In this document: in pieces, positions 13,255-21,315 of the stretch
How the letters are laid out: each line of letters starts with the position of its first letter
Numbering within the stretch: position 1 is the stretch's first letter
Position numbers and translations under genes: made by a program
Source of the DNA: a virus
Strand: one strand, 5' to 3'
Virus record (IMG/VR): IMGVR_UViG_3300034630_000003
Coordinates: 1-37,259 of that record
DNA length: 37,259 nucleotides
The notes under the pieces: generated by a model
What the model was told of the DNA's origin: nothing
Seen by the model: only the letters and a program-made list of their open reading frames with translations
The model's database searches: none

Positions 13255-13646
13255 CTTCGGGCAATATCATTGAACTGCTGATCATCGCGGTGATCGTGAT
13301 CGGGATCGGCGCGGCGATCTGGCGCGGCGGCGCGCGCAATCCGGTCGGCACCGGCGGGCTGGAGAAGAAGGTCGCAGCGCTGACCGCCAAGGTCGGCTCG
13401 CTCGATACGCGGCTGGGCGAGATCGAGAAGAACACCGCCAGCCCCGCCGATGTCCGGCGCGTGGAAAAGGCGATCGACAAGCTGGCCGGATCGCTGCCCG
13501 ACATCGAGGCGCGCCAGCGCGCGCTGTCCGACAAGCAGGGCGAACACGCGGCGACCAGCGCGGCGACGGCGGCCAAGGTCGATCACATCGATCGCAGCAT
13601 CCAGCTGATCATGTCGGTGGTGGTGCCGAAGGGGATGAGCAAGTGA
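13251..13646 (+). CDS. Mu gp25-like protein (DUF2730 type)
   Basis: 131 residues: one N-terminal transmembrane helix (IIELLIIAVIVIGIGAAIWR, about 5-24) followed by a long coiled coil with Leu/Lys/Asp heptads. Size, topology and the place just before the gp26/27/28 homologues match the DUF2730 proteins of Mu-like phages, whose function is unknown. Starts with an ATGA overlap. Confidence 0.65.
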   Translation: MTSGNIIELLIIAVIVIGIGAAIWRGGARNPVGTGGLEKKVAALTAKVGSLDTRLGEIEKNTASPADVRRVEKAIDKLAGSLPDIEARQRALSDKQGEHAATSAATAAKVDHIDRSIQLIMSVVVPKGMSK

Positions 13647-13951
13647 GCTTCACCGCCGATCTGGCCGAAGCGCTCGCCCGCGAAGTGCGCCTGAAGATCC
13701 TGCGCGCGCTGGCCGAGCAGGCCGACGGGCGGCTGTCCGACCTGCTGGTCAAGCGCGTGCTCGACATTTACGGCTACCGCCGCTCGCGCGACTGGATCAG
13801 GACGCAGATGCGCAAGCTCGCCGAACTGGGCGCGGTCAGCCTGCACGAGGCCGACGAGGTGCTGTTCGCGCGGATCGAGGCTCCGGGCCGCGATCACCTG
13901 GAGGAGCGCAGCGTCATCGACGGCGTGATGCGCCCGGCGGAGCTGGGCTGA
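13643..13951 (+). CDS. Mu gp26-like winged-helix protein
   Basis: 102 residues from GTG 13643. It is a winged-helix-like protein: REVRLKILRALAEQADGRLS, then RRSRDWIRTQMRKLAELGAV and a short wing. It matches the small phage family that lies just before DUF3486 in Mu-like genomes (VpaChn25_0724-type). Probably connected with DNA packaging, by position only. Confidence 0.7.
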   Translation: MSFTADLAEALAREVRLKILRALAEQADGRLSDLLVKRVLDIYGYRRSRDWIRTQMRKLAELGAVSLHEADEVLFARIEAPGRDHLEERSVIDGVMRPAELG

Positions 13952-13952
13952 G

Positions 13953-14531
13953 ATGGCGCGCAAGGCCAACCGCCGCGAGGGCCGGGGGCACCTGTCGTCG
14001 ATCGACCGGCTGCCCGACGAGGCCGAGCTGGCGATCGCCTGGGCGAACGAGGCCCTGCGCGAACGCAAGCTGCCCAGCGCGGTGATCCTGACCGAGTTCA
14101 ACGAGAAGCTCGCCGATCTGGGCCTCGATCCGATCAGCAAGAGCGCGTGGAGCCGCTACGCGGTGAGGAAGTCGATCCAGTTCCGCCGGCTGGATGAAAT
14201 CCAGCGGATGGGCAGCGAGCTCGCCCGCACGATGGACGCGAGCGCGCCCGACGAGGTGACGATCGCGGTGGCCGAGATGCTGAAAGTGGCGGCGTTCGAA
14301 ATCCTCGAAGGCGGCAACGTCTCGACCGCCGGGATCATGCAGCTCTCGCGTGCGCTGCAAAGCGCGGTGAGCGCGCAGAAGATCAGCGCCGAGTACCGCG
14401 AGCGGCTGGAGAAGGAAGTGCAGGAGCGCCTCGCCGAAGCGGCGAAGGAAGCGGGCGAGATCGGCAAGCGCAAGGGCGTTTCCCCCGAAGCGATGGCTGA
14501 GATCAACCGCGCGCTGACGGGGCAGGTTTGA
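13953..14531 (+). CDS. Mu gp27-like protein (DUF3486), probable small terminase
   Basis: 192 residues. The N-terminus SSIDRLPDEAELAIAWANE and the later HTH-like SKSAWSRYAVRKS match DUF3486, the protein before the large terminase in Mu-like phages and the presumed small terminase that recognises the packaging site. The C-terminal half is a long charged helix suited to oligomerisation. One base separates it from the previous stop; its own stop overlaps the terminase start (TGATG). Confidence 0.85.
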   Translation: MARKANRREGRGHLSSIDRLPDEAELAIAWANEALRERKLPSAVILTEFNEKLADLGLDPISKSAWSRYAVRKSIQFRRLDEIQRMGSELARTMDASAPDEVTIAVAEMLKVAAFEILEGGNVSTAGIMQLSRALQSAVSAQKISAEYRERLEKEVQERLAEAAKEAGEIGKRKGVSPEAMAEINRALTGQV

Positions 14532-15931
14532 TGGGAAACGCGAAGCGCATCCCGGCCAGCCCTGGCGCGATCTTCCTGCCCTACCAGGCGGCGTGGATCG
14601 CGGACGAATCGCGGTTGAAGCTGATCGAGAAATCGCGCCAGATCGGCCTCAGCTGGGCGACCGCCTACGCCGCTGTCTCGCGCACCGCGCTGGCCACCGC
14701 GCGGCACGATCAGTGGGTCAGCAGCCGCGATGATATCCAGGCGCAGCTGTTCCTCGAAGACTGCAAGTTCTGGGCGGGCAACCTGTCGATCGCCGCCGAA
14801 GACCTCGGCGAGCAGGTGCTCGATCCGCGCGACCGCCAGACCGCCTACGTGCTGCGCTTCGCCAGCGCGCGGCGGATCAACTCGATGAGTTCCAACCCCA
14901 ACGCGCAGGCGGGCAAGCGCGGCGGGCGCATCCTCGATGAATTCGCGCTCCACCCCGATCCGCGCAAGCTGTGGACGATCGCCTATCCGGGGATCACCTG
15001 GGGCGGCGCGATGGAGCTGATCAGCACCCACCGGGGCAGCAACAATTTCTTCAACCAGCTGGTCCGCGAGATCCGCGAACAGGGCAACCCGAAAGGGATC
15101 AGCCTGCACACCGTGACGCTGCAGGACGCGCTCGACCAGGGCTTTTTGTGGAAGCTGCAGCAATCGCTTCCGCCCGAGGATCAGCGCCAGGCGATGGACG
15201 AGGCGGCGTATTTCGACTTCATCAAATCGGGCGCGGCGGACGAGGAAAGCTTCCAGCAGGAATACATGTGCCGCCCGGCGGATGATGACGCGGCGTTCCT
15301 CGAATATGATCTGATCGCGCGCAGCGAGTACGCGCAAGGCGTCGACTGGCAGACGCCCGAGGGCGGGACGCTGTTCGCCGGGGTCGATATCGGTCGCAAG
15401 AAAGACCTCACCGTGCTGTGGGTGGTCGAGAAGCTGGGCGATGTGTTCTACACGCGCCACGTCGAGACGCTGCAGAACATGACCAAGCCCGATCAGGAAA
15501 AGGTGATCTGGCCGTGGTTCGAACGCTGCCAGCGGGTCGCGATCGACAACACCGGGCTGGGGATCGGCTGGGTCGACGATGCCAAGCGCAAGTTCGGCGA
15601 GTACCGGATCGAGGGCGTGAACTTCACTGCCAAGAGCAAGGAGGCGCTCGCCTACCCGGTCCGCGGGCTGATGGAGGACCGGCGGCTGCGCATTCCGTAT
15701 TCGGGCGCGATCCGCGCCGATCTGCGCTCTGTCACCAAGGCGGTGACCGCCAGCGGCAACATCCGCTTCACCGCCGAACGCACGCCCGATGGCCACGCCG
15801 ACCGCTTCTGGGCGCTGGCGCTCGCCGTCCACGCGGCGGGCGATGGCGGGGCGGTGCCGTGGCGGATCGTCGCCAGCAGCATCGGCGCAGGCGAGCGCAG
15901 CCCGATCGAGGAAGGATGGATCCCGGCATGA
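14531..15931 (+). CDS. Terminase large subunit (Mu gp28-like)
   Basis: 466 residues. ATPase domain: adenine-binding PYQAAWI (18-24), divergent Walker A EKSRQIGLS (33-41), Walker B RILDEFA (133-139). C-terminal RNase H-like nuclease: AGVDIGRKKDLTVLW with Asp286, then DNTGLGIGW. It translocates phage DNA with some flanking host DNA into proheads and cuts it when the head is full, as in Mu-type packaging. The start at ATG 14531 is preferred over an in-frame TTG at 14528. Coupled to the next gene by ATGA. Confidence 0.94.
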   Translation: MGNAKRIPASPGAIFLPYQAAWIADESRLKLIEKSRQIGLSWATAYAAVSRTALATARHDQWVSSRDDIQAQLFLEDCKFWAGNLSIAAEDLGEQVLDPRDRQTAYVLRFASARRINSMSSNPNAQAGKRGGRILDEFALHPDPRKLWTIAYPGITWGGAMELISTHRGSNNFFNQLVREIREQGNPKGISLHTVTLQDALDQGFLWKLQQSLPPEDQRQAMDEAAYFDFIKSGAADEESFQQEYMCRPADDDAAFLEYDLIARSEYAQGVDWQTPEGGTLFAGVDIGRKKDLTVLWVVEKLGDVFYTRHVETLQNMTKPDQEKVIWPWFERCQRVAIDNTGLGIGWVDDAKRKFGEYRIEGVNFTAKSKEALAYPVRGLMEDRRLRIPYSGAIRADLRSVTKAVTASGNIRFTAERTPDGHADRFWALALAVHAAGDGGAVPWRIVASSIGAGERSPIEEGWIPA

Positions 15932-16092
15932 AAACTGGCACGCACAATCTGGGTGACAACGTGTTCGCCAACATCACGCTGGCGAAGGTGGAGCCGGGCA
16001 AGCTGGTGCTGCGCCAGAGCAGCGCGGGCAGCGCAAAGGAAGTGATCCTGTCGGCCAGCCAGATCGAACTGCTGAAGGAGCTGCTGGCATGA
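15928..16092 (+). CDS. Small beta-rich protein between terminase and portal
   Basis: 54 residues, ATG 15928 in an ATGA overlap, stop overlapping the portal start. It reads as a short beta-rich domain then a helix ending SASQIELLKELLA. No family is recognised. The conserved position suggests a packaging or head accessory, but the function is open. Confidence 0.6.
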   Translation: MKTGTHNLGDNVFANITLAKVEPGKLVLRQSSAGSAKEVILSASQIELLKELLA

Positions 16093-18281
16093 GTAACGCC
16101 AGCTTCCTCACCAAGGCGCTCGCGCGCGTCACCACCTCGCTCACGCGGATGTGGCACCCGGTGCAATCGCTGTTCTTCGGCCAGCGGCTGGGGCGCACGC
16201 GGTTCGATTACGTCGGCGCGGTCGGCGACATGCTCGATGCCTCGGTGGTGATGGCCCCGGTGATGTGGCTGCAGCGCGCGCTGCCCGAAGCGCGGCTGGC
16301 CCTGCGCCAGCGCAAGCGCGACGGATCGCGCGAAGATCTCGACGATCACGAAATGCTGGCGCTGATCCGCACGCCGAACGCGTTTTACGGCGACATCGCG
16401 CTGTGGTCGGCGACGATTCTCAGCCTGCTGATCGCGGGCAACGCCTACTGGATCAAGGTGCGCAGCACCTCGGGCAGGCCGGTGGAGCTGTGGTACGTCC
16501 CGCACTGGATGATCGCGCCCAAGGCCGGGTACGACGGCAGCGAGTTCCTGTCGCATTACGAATACACGCCGGGCACCGGGTTTGGCCGCCAGTATCTCGC
16601 GCCCGAGGACGTGGTGCATTTCCGCCTCGGCCTCAACCCGCGCGACATGCGGCTGGGCCTCTCGCCGCTGCAGGGCGTGATCCGCGAAATCTTCGCCGAC
16701 ATGGAAAGTTCCAACTTCGTGGCGAGCCTGCTGCGGAACATGGGCGTGCCCGGCACGATCATCAGCCCCAAAGGCAGCACGATCTCCACGCCCGAGGATG
16801 TCGAGGCGCTGAAGGCGTGGTTCCGCGAGAACTTCAGCGGCGACAATCGCGGCGGGACGATGGTGATGGGCGCGCCCACCGAGGTCGCCTCGTTCGGGTT
16901 CAACCCGCAGCAGATGAACCTCTCCGAAGCGCGCGACGTGGCCGAGGAACGCGTCTGCGCGGCGGTGGGCATCCCGGCGGCGGTGGTCGGGTTCGGCGCG
17001 GGGCTGCAGCAGACCAAGGTCGGCGCGACGATGGAGGAGCTGAGGAAGCTCGCCTGGCACAACGGCGTGCTGCCGCTGGGCCGCGCGCTGGCGGACGAGC
17101 TGCAGCGCAGCCTGCTCCCCGATTTCGGGCGGCGCGGCGAGACCGGCAGCCTCGAGCTTTACTGGAACGTCGATGACGTGCTGGCGCTGGCCGAGGACGA
17201 GAACCGCCAGATCGAACGCAAGCTCAACGAGCTGAAGGCGGGCGCGATCACGCTCCACGATTACCTCATCGAAACCGGGCGCGACGCGGACGAGAGCCAC
17301 AAGTACTACCTGCGGCCGATCTCCACGATCGAGGTGCCGCTCGGAGAGGCTGGGAAGCCGCGCGAGGCACTGGCCCTGCCCGCGCCCGAGGCTGACCCGG
17401 CGCTGCCTGCGCCTGCTGCGGCCAAGGCGCTGCCAGAGGCGGGAACCAAAACCGTCCCCGAGGACTGGCTCCCCGCAGGCGCGCGCGATGCCAGCCCCGA
17501 GGCGATCGCGCGGGCCGAGCGGGTCGCGCTGATGCTGCGCCGCGCCGAGAGCGGCCAGCGTGAGGCCTTCGCCGCCGCGCTCCGCCCGCTGTTCGAAAGC
17601 TGGGGCGACACCGCAGGCCGGATCGCGAGCGACGTTCTGAGGGCGCGCGGCTTCGATCCCGGCAAGTCCGGCCCCGGCTTCGAGACCAAGGCCGAGCCCG
17701 ATCCCGCGCTCGTCCAGCAGATCATCGACCTGCTCAACATCGAGGCCTGGGAAGAGGGCCTGTCGAGCCGCTACCAGGCGCAGTACGTCCAGATCGCGCG
17801 CGAGACCGCCGCCGCGCTGGAGGAAGCGGGCTTCGGCACCGGGCTGCCCGATCCGGTGATGCGCCAGATCCTCGCCACCGGCGGCACCCGCGCCGGGCTG
17901 GTCGATCTCGACGCGCAGACCCGCGCGGCGATCTTCGATGCGCTGGCCGCAGGCGTGGCCGAGGGCGAAGGCATCCAGGCGCTCGCCAACCGCATTTCCA
18001 ACCAGGTCGAAGGCGGGCACTGGGGCAACGCCGAAACCCGCGCCCGCGTGATCGCCCGCACCGAGACCAAGCACGCGCAGAACATCTCGACGCTGGAGGC
18101 CGGGGCGGCGGCGGGCGTCGATGAATACGTGATCTTCGACGGGCGCTTCGGCGAGCCGCGATCCGAACTCAGCCACATCGCCCGCGACGGCAAGATCGTG
18201 GCGGCGGCGGACGCGCGGATCATGGCCGATACGATGCGCCCCAATTGCACCCTCGGCTTCGTGCCGTATTTTGATCTCTGA
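16089..18281 (+). CDS. Portal protein fused to MuF-type minor head protein
   Basis: 730 residues, about twice the length of an HK97-type portal. Residues 1 to about 410 are portal: SLLIAGNAYWIKVRS, LWYVPHWMI, GLSPLQGVIREIF, and GIPAAVVGFGAGLQQ. A proline/alanine linker (about 425-460) follows. Residues about 480-730 are a MuF/SPP1 gp7-type domain, ending with IARTETKHAQN (near 655), RFGEPRSELSHI and ADTMRPNCTLGFVP. The portal forms the twelve-subunit DNA gate at the capsid vertex; MuF proteins aid head morphogenesis. In Mu these are separate genes (gp29 and gp30), and the portal half here is HK97-like. Confidence 0.9.
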   Translation: MSNASFLTKALARVTTSLTRMWHPVQSLFFGQRLGRTRFDYVGAVGDMLDASVVMAPVMWLQRALPEARLALRQRKRDGSREDLDDHEMLALIRTPNAFYGDIALWSATILSLLIAGNAYWIKVRSTSGRPVELWYVPHWMIAPKAGYDGSEFLSHYEYTPGTGFGRQYLAPEDVVHFRLGLNPRDMRLGLSPLQGVIREIFADMESSNFVASLLRNMGVPGTIISPKGSTISTPEDVEALKAWFRENFSGDNRGGTMVMGAPTEVASFGFNPQQMNLSEARDVAEERVCAAVGIPAAVVGFGAGLQQTKVGATMEELRKLAWHNGVLPLGRALADELQRSLLPDFGRRGETGSLELYWNVDDVLALAEDENRQIERKLNELKAGAITLHDYLIETGRDADESHKYYLRPISTIEVPLGEAGKPREALALPAPEADPALPAPAAAKALPEAGTKTVPEDWLPAGARDASPEAIARAERVALMLRRAESGQREAFAAALRPLFESWGDTAGRIASDVLRARGFDPGKSGPGFETKAEPDPALVQQIIDLLNIEAWEEGLSSRYQAQYVQIARETAAALEEAGFGTGLPDPVMRQILATGGTRAGLVDLDAQTRAAIFDALAAGVAEGEGIQALANRISNQVEGGHWGNAETRARVIARTETKHAQNISTLEAGAAAGVDEYVIFDGRFGEPRSELSHIARDGKIVAAADARIMADTMRPNCTLGFVPYFDL

Positions 18282-18318
18282 TCGGCCTACCGCTCAGAGC
18301 GTTTTGAGGACCAGAGAA

Positions 18319-19029
18319 ATGCAGACCAAGAACCTGACCGTCACCGAGATGGGCGAGGCTGGAAAGGGCCTCGCGATCCTCGCCCGCCTGTCCGAAGTCG
18401 ATCACGACGGCGAGACGTACCTGCGCGGCGCGTTCAGCTGGAAGGACGGCGGCGAGCAGTGGTGCCCGCTGATCCATCACCACGATCGCCGATCTTTCCC
18501 GTTCGGCAAGGCGCGGGTCTACGAAGAGGGCGACATCGCCTACGCCGAGCTGCACCTCAATCTCGAAACGCAGGCCGGGAAGGACTGGCACGCCGCGCTG
18601 AAGTTCGATCTGGCGAACGGCAAGGCGGTGCAGGAGTACAGCTACGGTTTCGACGTCATCGATGCGGACTTCCAGGTGCGCGGCGATGATCGGGTGCGGG
18701 TGTTGAAGCGGCTCGACGTGCACGAAGTCTCGACCGTGGTGCGCGGCGCGGGGCGCAACACCGGGACGGTCAGCATGAAGGGCCTGAAAGAAGCGGCGTT
18801 CGCTCCGCTGATCGCGGGCCTGGGCGAGCTGACCGAGGCGCTGGGCGGCGATCCGGCGGCGCTCACCGCGACCGGGCGCAAGCAGCTCGAGGCGATCCAC
18901 GCGGCGCTGGGCAAGGCGCTGGCGGGCGATGGCAGCGCGGAGGATCAGGCGAAAGCGCGCGACATCATCGAGCACGCACTGGCGGCCGATGCGGTGCGCG
19001 GCGCGCGGCGGTTCCTAGACCCCCGCTAG
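18319..19029 (+). CDS. HK97-type prohead protease
   Basis: 236 residues. The conserved blocks are HHHDRRSFPFGKA (53-65, catalytic His), YSYGFDVID (107-115, catalytic Ser108) and VHEVSTV (134-140). Family role: cleaves scaffold/delta domains of the capsid protein and itself during head maturation. The ATG at 18319 is chosen because GAGGA lies 8-13 bases upstream. The C-terminal helical tail (about 150-236) may act as a scaffold. It is separated from the capsid gene by leftward genes. Confidence 0.9.
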   Translation: MQTKNLTVTEMGEAGKGLAILARLSEVDHDGETYLRGAFSWKDGGEQWCPLIHHHDRRSFPFGKARVYEEGDIAYAELHLNLETQAGKDWHAALKFDLANGKAVQEYSYGFDVIDADFQVRGDDRVRVLKRLDVHEVSTVVRGAGRNTGTVSMKGLKEAAFAPLIAGLGELTEALGGDPAALTATGRKQLEAIHAALGKALAGDGSAEDQAKARDIIEHALAADAVRGARRFLDPR

Positions 19030-19032
19030 AAT

Positions 19033-19065
19033 GCCCCAGAATTGACGCGAGGCGCTTTCTGGGGC
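19033..19065. terminator. Hairpin between convergent genes
   Basis: 9-bp perfect stem GCCCCAGAA (19033-19041) with TTCTGGGGC (19057-19065) and a 15-nt loop containing a further GCG/CGC pairing. It starts three bases after the prohead protease stop and lies ahead of the leftward nuclease operon's end, so it can terminate transcription from both sides. No long T-run follows on the plus strand. Confidence 0.65.
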
Positions 19066-19138
19066 TCGCCTAGCCAAAAGCGCAGCGGCAGGGTTCTTAT
19101 GCCTTCTTAAATCGCGCCTGAGCGGTGTTTGAGAACGA

Positions 19139-19273
19139 TCAGCCCCGGCGTTCGAGAAATTTCTCGACCGCAGCGCGCAGATCGAGCCAGCGGGCGCGTT
19201 CGTCGGGCAGGAATTCGGGAAACTCTTTCACCCGGTCGAACGCTGCGCGCAGGGCGGCGATGTCATCATCCAT
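19139..19273 (-). CDS. 44-aa charged protein, second gene of the leftward cassette
   Basis: 44 residues starting at ATG 19273, overlapping the end of the nuclease gene by 8 bases. It is helical and charged (MDDDIAALRAAFDRVKEFPE, then LPDERARWLDLRAA). It has no signal peptide, so unlike the nuclease it should stay in the cytoplasm. It might be a partner or protective protein for the nuclease, but nothing in the sequence shows this beyond the coupling. Confidence 0.6.
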   Translation of the reverse strand: MDDDIAALRAAFDRVKEFPEFLPDERARWLDLRAAVEKFLERRG

Positions 19274-19643
19274 TGCCACACCAATCGATCCGGCCCGGCC
19301 AGCGGCCTGCCAGCCCTTCGCGCACCAGCTGGTCGCCGATCGGGCTGATCACCGCCAGCGTGCGTCCGAAGCGATCGGTGCCGGTGCGGCGGATGGTGAC
19401 GCGGCGTTCGTTCAGCAGCACTATCAGCCGGTCGCGCGCTGACAGGGCCAGCGCGCGTTCGCGCGGGCAGCTGGCGGTGAGTTCGGGCGCGTCGATCTCT
19501 GCCAGCCGGATCTTCTCGCCGTGCCACCACAGTGTGTCGCCATCGTGGACGCAGTGGTGGCGCGGGGCGCTGGACGAACCGGGGGCCGGGCAGGCGGCGA
19601 TCGCGGCGGAGCCAAGGAAGAGCGGGGTAAGAGCGAGCAGCAT
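19266..19643 (-). CDS. Secreted staphylococcal-nuclease-like protein
   Basis: 125 residues. Signal peptide MLLALTPLFLGSAAIAA, then a compact SNase (thermonuclease) domain: HDGDTLWW, IRLAEIDAPEL and DRFGRTLAVI. Arg46, Asp51, Glu54 and Arg94 match the catalytic Arg35, Asp40, Glu43 and Arg87 of Staphylococcus nuclease. It should hydrolyse DNA/RNA outside the cytoplasm with calcium. It lies backwards between prohead protease and capsid genes, with its own upstream region, the usual look of a moron expressed in the lysogen. Ribosome site AAGGTG lies just upstream of the ATG. Confidence 0.87.
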   Translation of the reverse strand: MLLALTPLFLGSAAIAACPAPGSSSAPRHHCVHDGDTLWWHGEKIRLAEIDAPELTASCPRERALALSARDRLIVLLNERRVTIRRTGTDRFGRTLAVISPIGDQLVREGLAGRWPGRIDWCGNG

Positions 19644-19848
19644 CCGATCACCTTAGCGCACCGCGTTCCATTTGCCCAATCGCGCCTACCGCGCTAGTCA
19701 GTGCGCCAATCCCCAAACGCCGCGTTCCGCTGGCCCGGACATCTGTCCGGGGCGAGAAGCGCCGCGCGCGCGGCCAGAACGTCTCCACCGGTTTTCGCCG
19801 GACCTCAGGCTCTTTCGCCTTTGGCCCGGCCCAGTGGAGAAACGCACA
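19644..19848. promoter_or_regulatory. Divergent control region: nuclease cassette / capsid operon
   Basis: 205 bp without a convincing gene. It should hold a leftward promoter for the nuclease and a rightward late promoter for the capsid operon. Dyad copy 2 is in the middle (19734-19751). The capsid ribosome site GTGGAGAA lies about 10 bases before the ATG at 19849. No clear sigma-70 promoter is visible, which fits activator-dependent late transcription. Confidence 0.55.
19732..19754. promoter_or_regulatory. Dyad CCCGGACATCTGTCCGGG upstream of capsid (copy 2)
   Basis: The 23-bp block is identical to that at 11296-11318, including the perfect 18-bp dyad at 19734-19751. It lies 94 bp before the capsid ATG. 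Two exact copies, each upstream of a late transcription unit, one directly after the Mor-like activator gene, make an activator-binding site the favoured reading. Confidence 0.68.
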
Positions 19849-21171
19849 ATGTCCGATATCAAGAACCTGACGCGCAAGGAGGCGCAGGAGAAGCTTCAGA
19901 CCCGCCAGGACGACATGGCCAAGGTGATCGCCGAGGCCAAGACCGACAGCGGCGAGCTGGATTTCCGCAACGTGAAGTCGCTCGGCACGCCTGCCGGTGA
20001 CAGCATCGCGGTGGCCGAGAAGTTCAAGGCGCTCAATGACGAGGCCGACGCGCTCTGCAAGCACATCGAGACGCTGGGTGCTGCCGAAAAGGCCGCTGCC
20101 GATCACGCCGATCGTGAAAAGGGCATCCGGGGCTTCACCTTCCCCGGCCAGGGCGTCGGCAACGGCGGGCGGCCTGCGAACGAGGGCCAGTTCAAGTCGC
20201 TCGGCCAGCAGATGACCGAGGCCAAGGAGTTCAAGGCCTGGCGCGACAACTCCAAGAGCGGCGGGGTCGACATCGCGCTCGATGCGTTGCCCTCCGATTT
20301 CCTTGCCAAGGCGGCGCAGTTCCAGACCCTGGGCAACAAGGCGCTGATGACCACGGCGGCGGGCTTTGCCCCGGAAAGCCTCCGCCTGCCCGGCTTCGTC
20401 GACGCGGTGACCCGCCCGATCCAGCTGCTCGACATCTTGCCGATGGGGCAGGTCTCGCAGGCGGCGGTGCCCTACATGGAAGAAACCACCCGCACCCACG
20501 CGGCTGCGGAAGCGGCTGAAGGCGCGGCGTTTGCGGAAAGCACCTTCGTCTTCACCCAGCGCTCGATCCCGGTGGTCAAGATCACCGACAGCCTGCCGGT
20601 GACCGACGAGCAGCTCGAGGACGTGGCGCTGATCGAAAGCTACGCCAACGGCCGCCTCGCGTTCGGCGTGCGTCAGCGGCTCGACCAGCAGGCGATGTCG
20701 GGCAACGGCACCGCGCCGAACATGCGCGGCATCCTCAACACGGCGGGCATCCAGACGCTGGCGCGCGGTGCCGATCCGCAGATGGACGCGCTTTACAAGG
20801 CGATGGTGCGGATCCGCACGATTGGCCGGGCGCTGCCGACCCACCAGTGCATCCACCCGCTCGACTGGCAGGACATCCGCCTGACGCGCACCGCCGACGG
20901 CATCTACATCTTCGGTTCGCCGATGGAGGCCGGGCCGGAGCGGCTGTGGGGCCTTCCGGTGGTGCAGAACGAAAGCATCGCCGAGAACACCTCGCTGGTC
21001 GGCAGCTTCGAGCCGAGCTGGATCACGTTGTTCGAACGGCGCGGGATCGATCTGCAGGTCGGCTACGTCGGCAACCAGTTCGGCCAGGGCATCCGCACGA
21101 TGCGCGCCGACATGCGCGCCGCGCTGGTGCTGTTCCGCCCGGCAGCGTTCCACACCGTCACCGGCATGTGA
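19849..21171 (+). CDS. HK97-family major capsid protein
   Basis: 440 residues. The N-terminal about 110 residues form a charged coiled coil (delta/scaffold domain) expected to be removed by the prohead protease. The rest is the HK97 fold: VDAVTRPIQLLDILPMGQV, PYMEETTRTHAAAEAAEGAA, KITDSLPVTDEQLED (spine helix region), VRQRLDQQAMSGNGTAPNMR, and MEAGPERLWGLPVV. It ends LVLFRPAAFHTVTG, typical of the last P-domain strand. Three strong hairpins follow the stop. Confidence 0.94.
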   Translation: MSDIKNLTRKEAQEKLQTRQDDMAKVIAEAKTDSGELDFRNVKSLGTPAGDSIAVAEKFKALNDEADALCKHIETLGAAEKAAADHADREKGIRGFTFPGQGVGNGGRPANEGQFKSLGQQMTEAKEFKAWRDNSKSGGVDIALDALPSDFLAKAAQFQTLGNKALMTTAAGFAPESLRLPGFVDAVTRPIQLLDILPMGQVSQAAVPYMEETTRTHAAAEAAEGAAFAESTFVFTQRSIPVVKITDSLPVTDEQLEDVALIESYANGRLAFGVRQRLDQQAMSGNGTAPNMRGILNTAGIQTLARGADPQMDALYKAMVRIRTIGRALPTHQCIHPLDWQDIRLTRTADGIYIFGSPMEAGPERLWGLPVVQNESIAENTSLVGSFEPSWITLFERRGIDLQVGYVGNQFGQGIRTMRADMRAALVLFRPAAFHTVTGM

Positions 21172-21178
21172 TGAACCC

Positions 21179-21295
21179 GGCCAGCGCGGCTTGCATGGCA
21201 GCCGCGCTGGCCTGTCGGGGCCGGTCTGCCCTGATCCCCGCAGACCGGCCCCGGCTTTCCCGGCGGCTCCCCTCACCCGAGCCGCCCGGCAAGCC
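21179..21295 (+). terminator. Three consecutive hairpins after the capsid gene
   Basis: Hairpin 1: 13-bp perfect stem GGCCAGCGCGGCT / AGCCGCGCTGGCC (21179-21191, 21200-21212), 8-nt loop. Hairpin 2: 13-bp perfect stem GGGGCCGGTCTGC / GCAGACCGGCCCC (21217-21229, 21240-21252), 10-nt loop. Hairpin 3: 21253-21269 with 21279-21295, 15 of 17 pairs, 9-nt loop. They fill nearly the whole 144-bp gap. There are no T-runs. They could be a partial terminator that lowers downstream transcripts, or a 3'-end stabiliser for capsid mRNA. Confidence 0.75.
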
Positions 21296-21315
21296 CAGAC
21301 TTCAGGAGCACTGCA

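Noticed and set aside
15768-18176. 802-residue leftward open frame opposite the portal-MuF gene
   Set aside because: Antisense shadow; the portal and MuF motifs establish the plus strand as coding.
18291-18305. Tiny stem CGCT-CAG-AGCG followed by TTTT before the prohead protease
   Set aside because: A 4-bp stem is too weak to call a terminator; it also lies inside an operon that should continue.
19129-19656. Plus-strand frame of 175 residues across the nuclease cassette
   Set aside because: Opposes the clear SNase gene with intact catalytic residues and signal peptide; the plus-strand product is Arg/Ser-rich without features.
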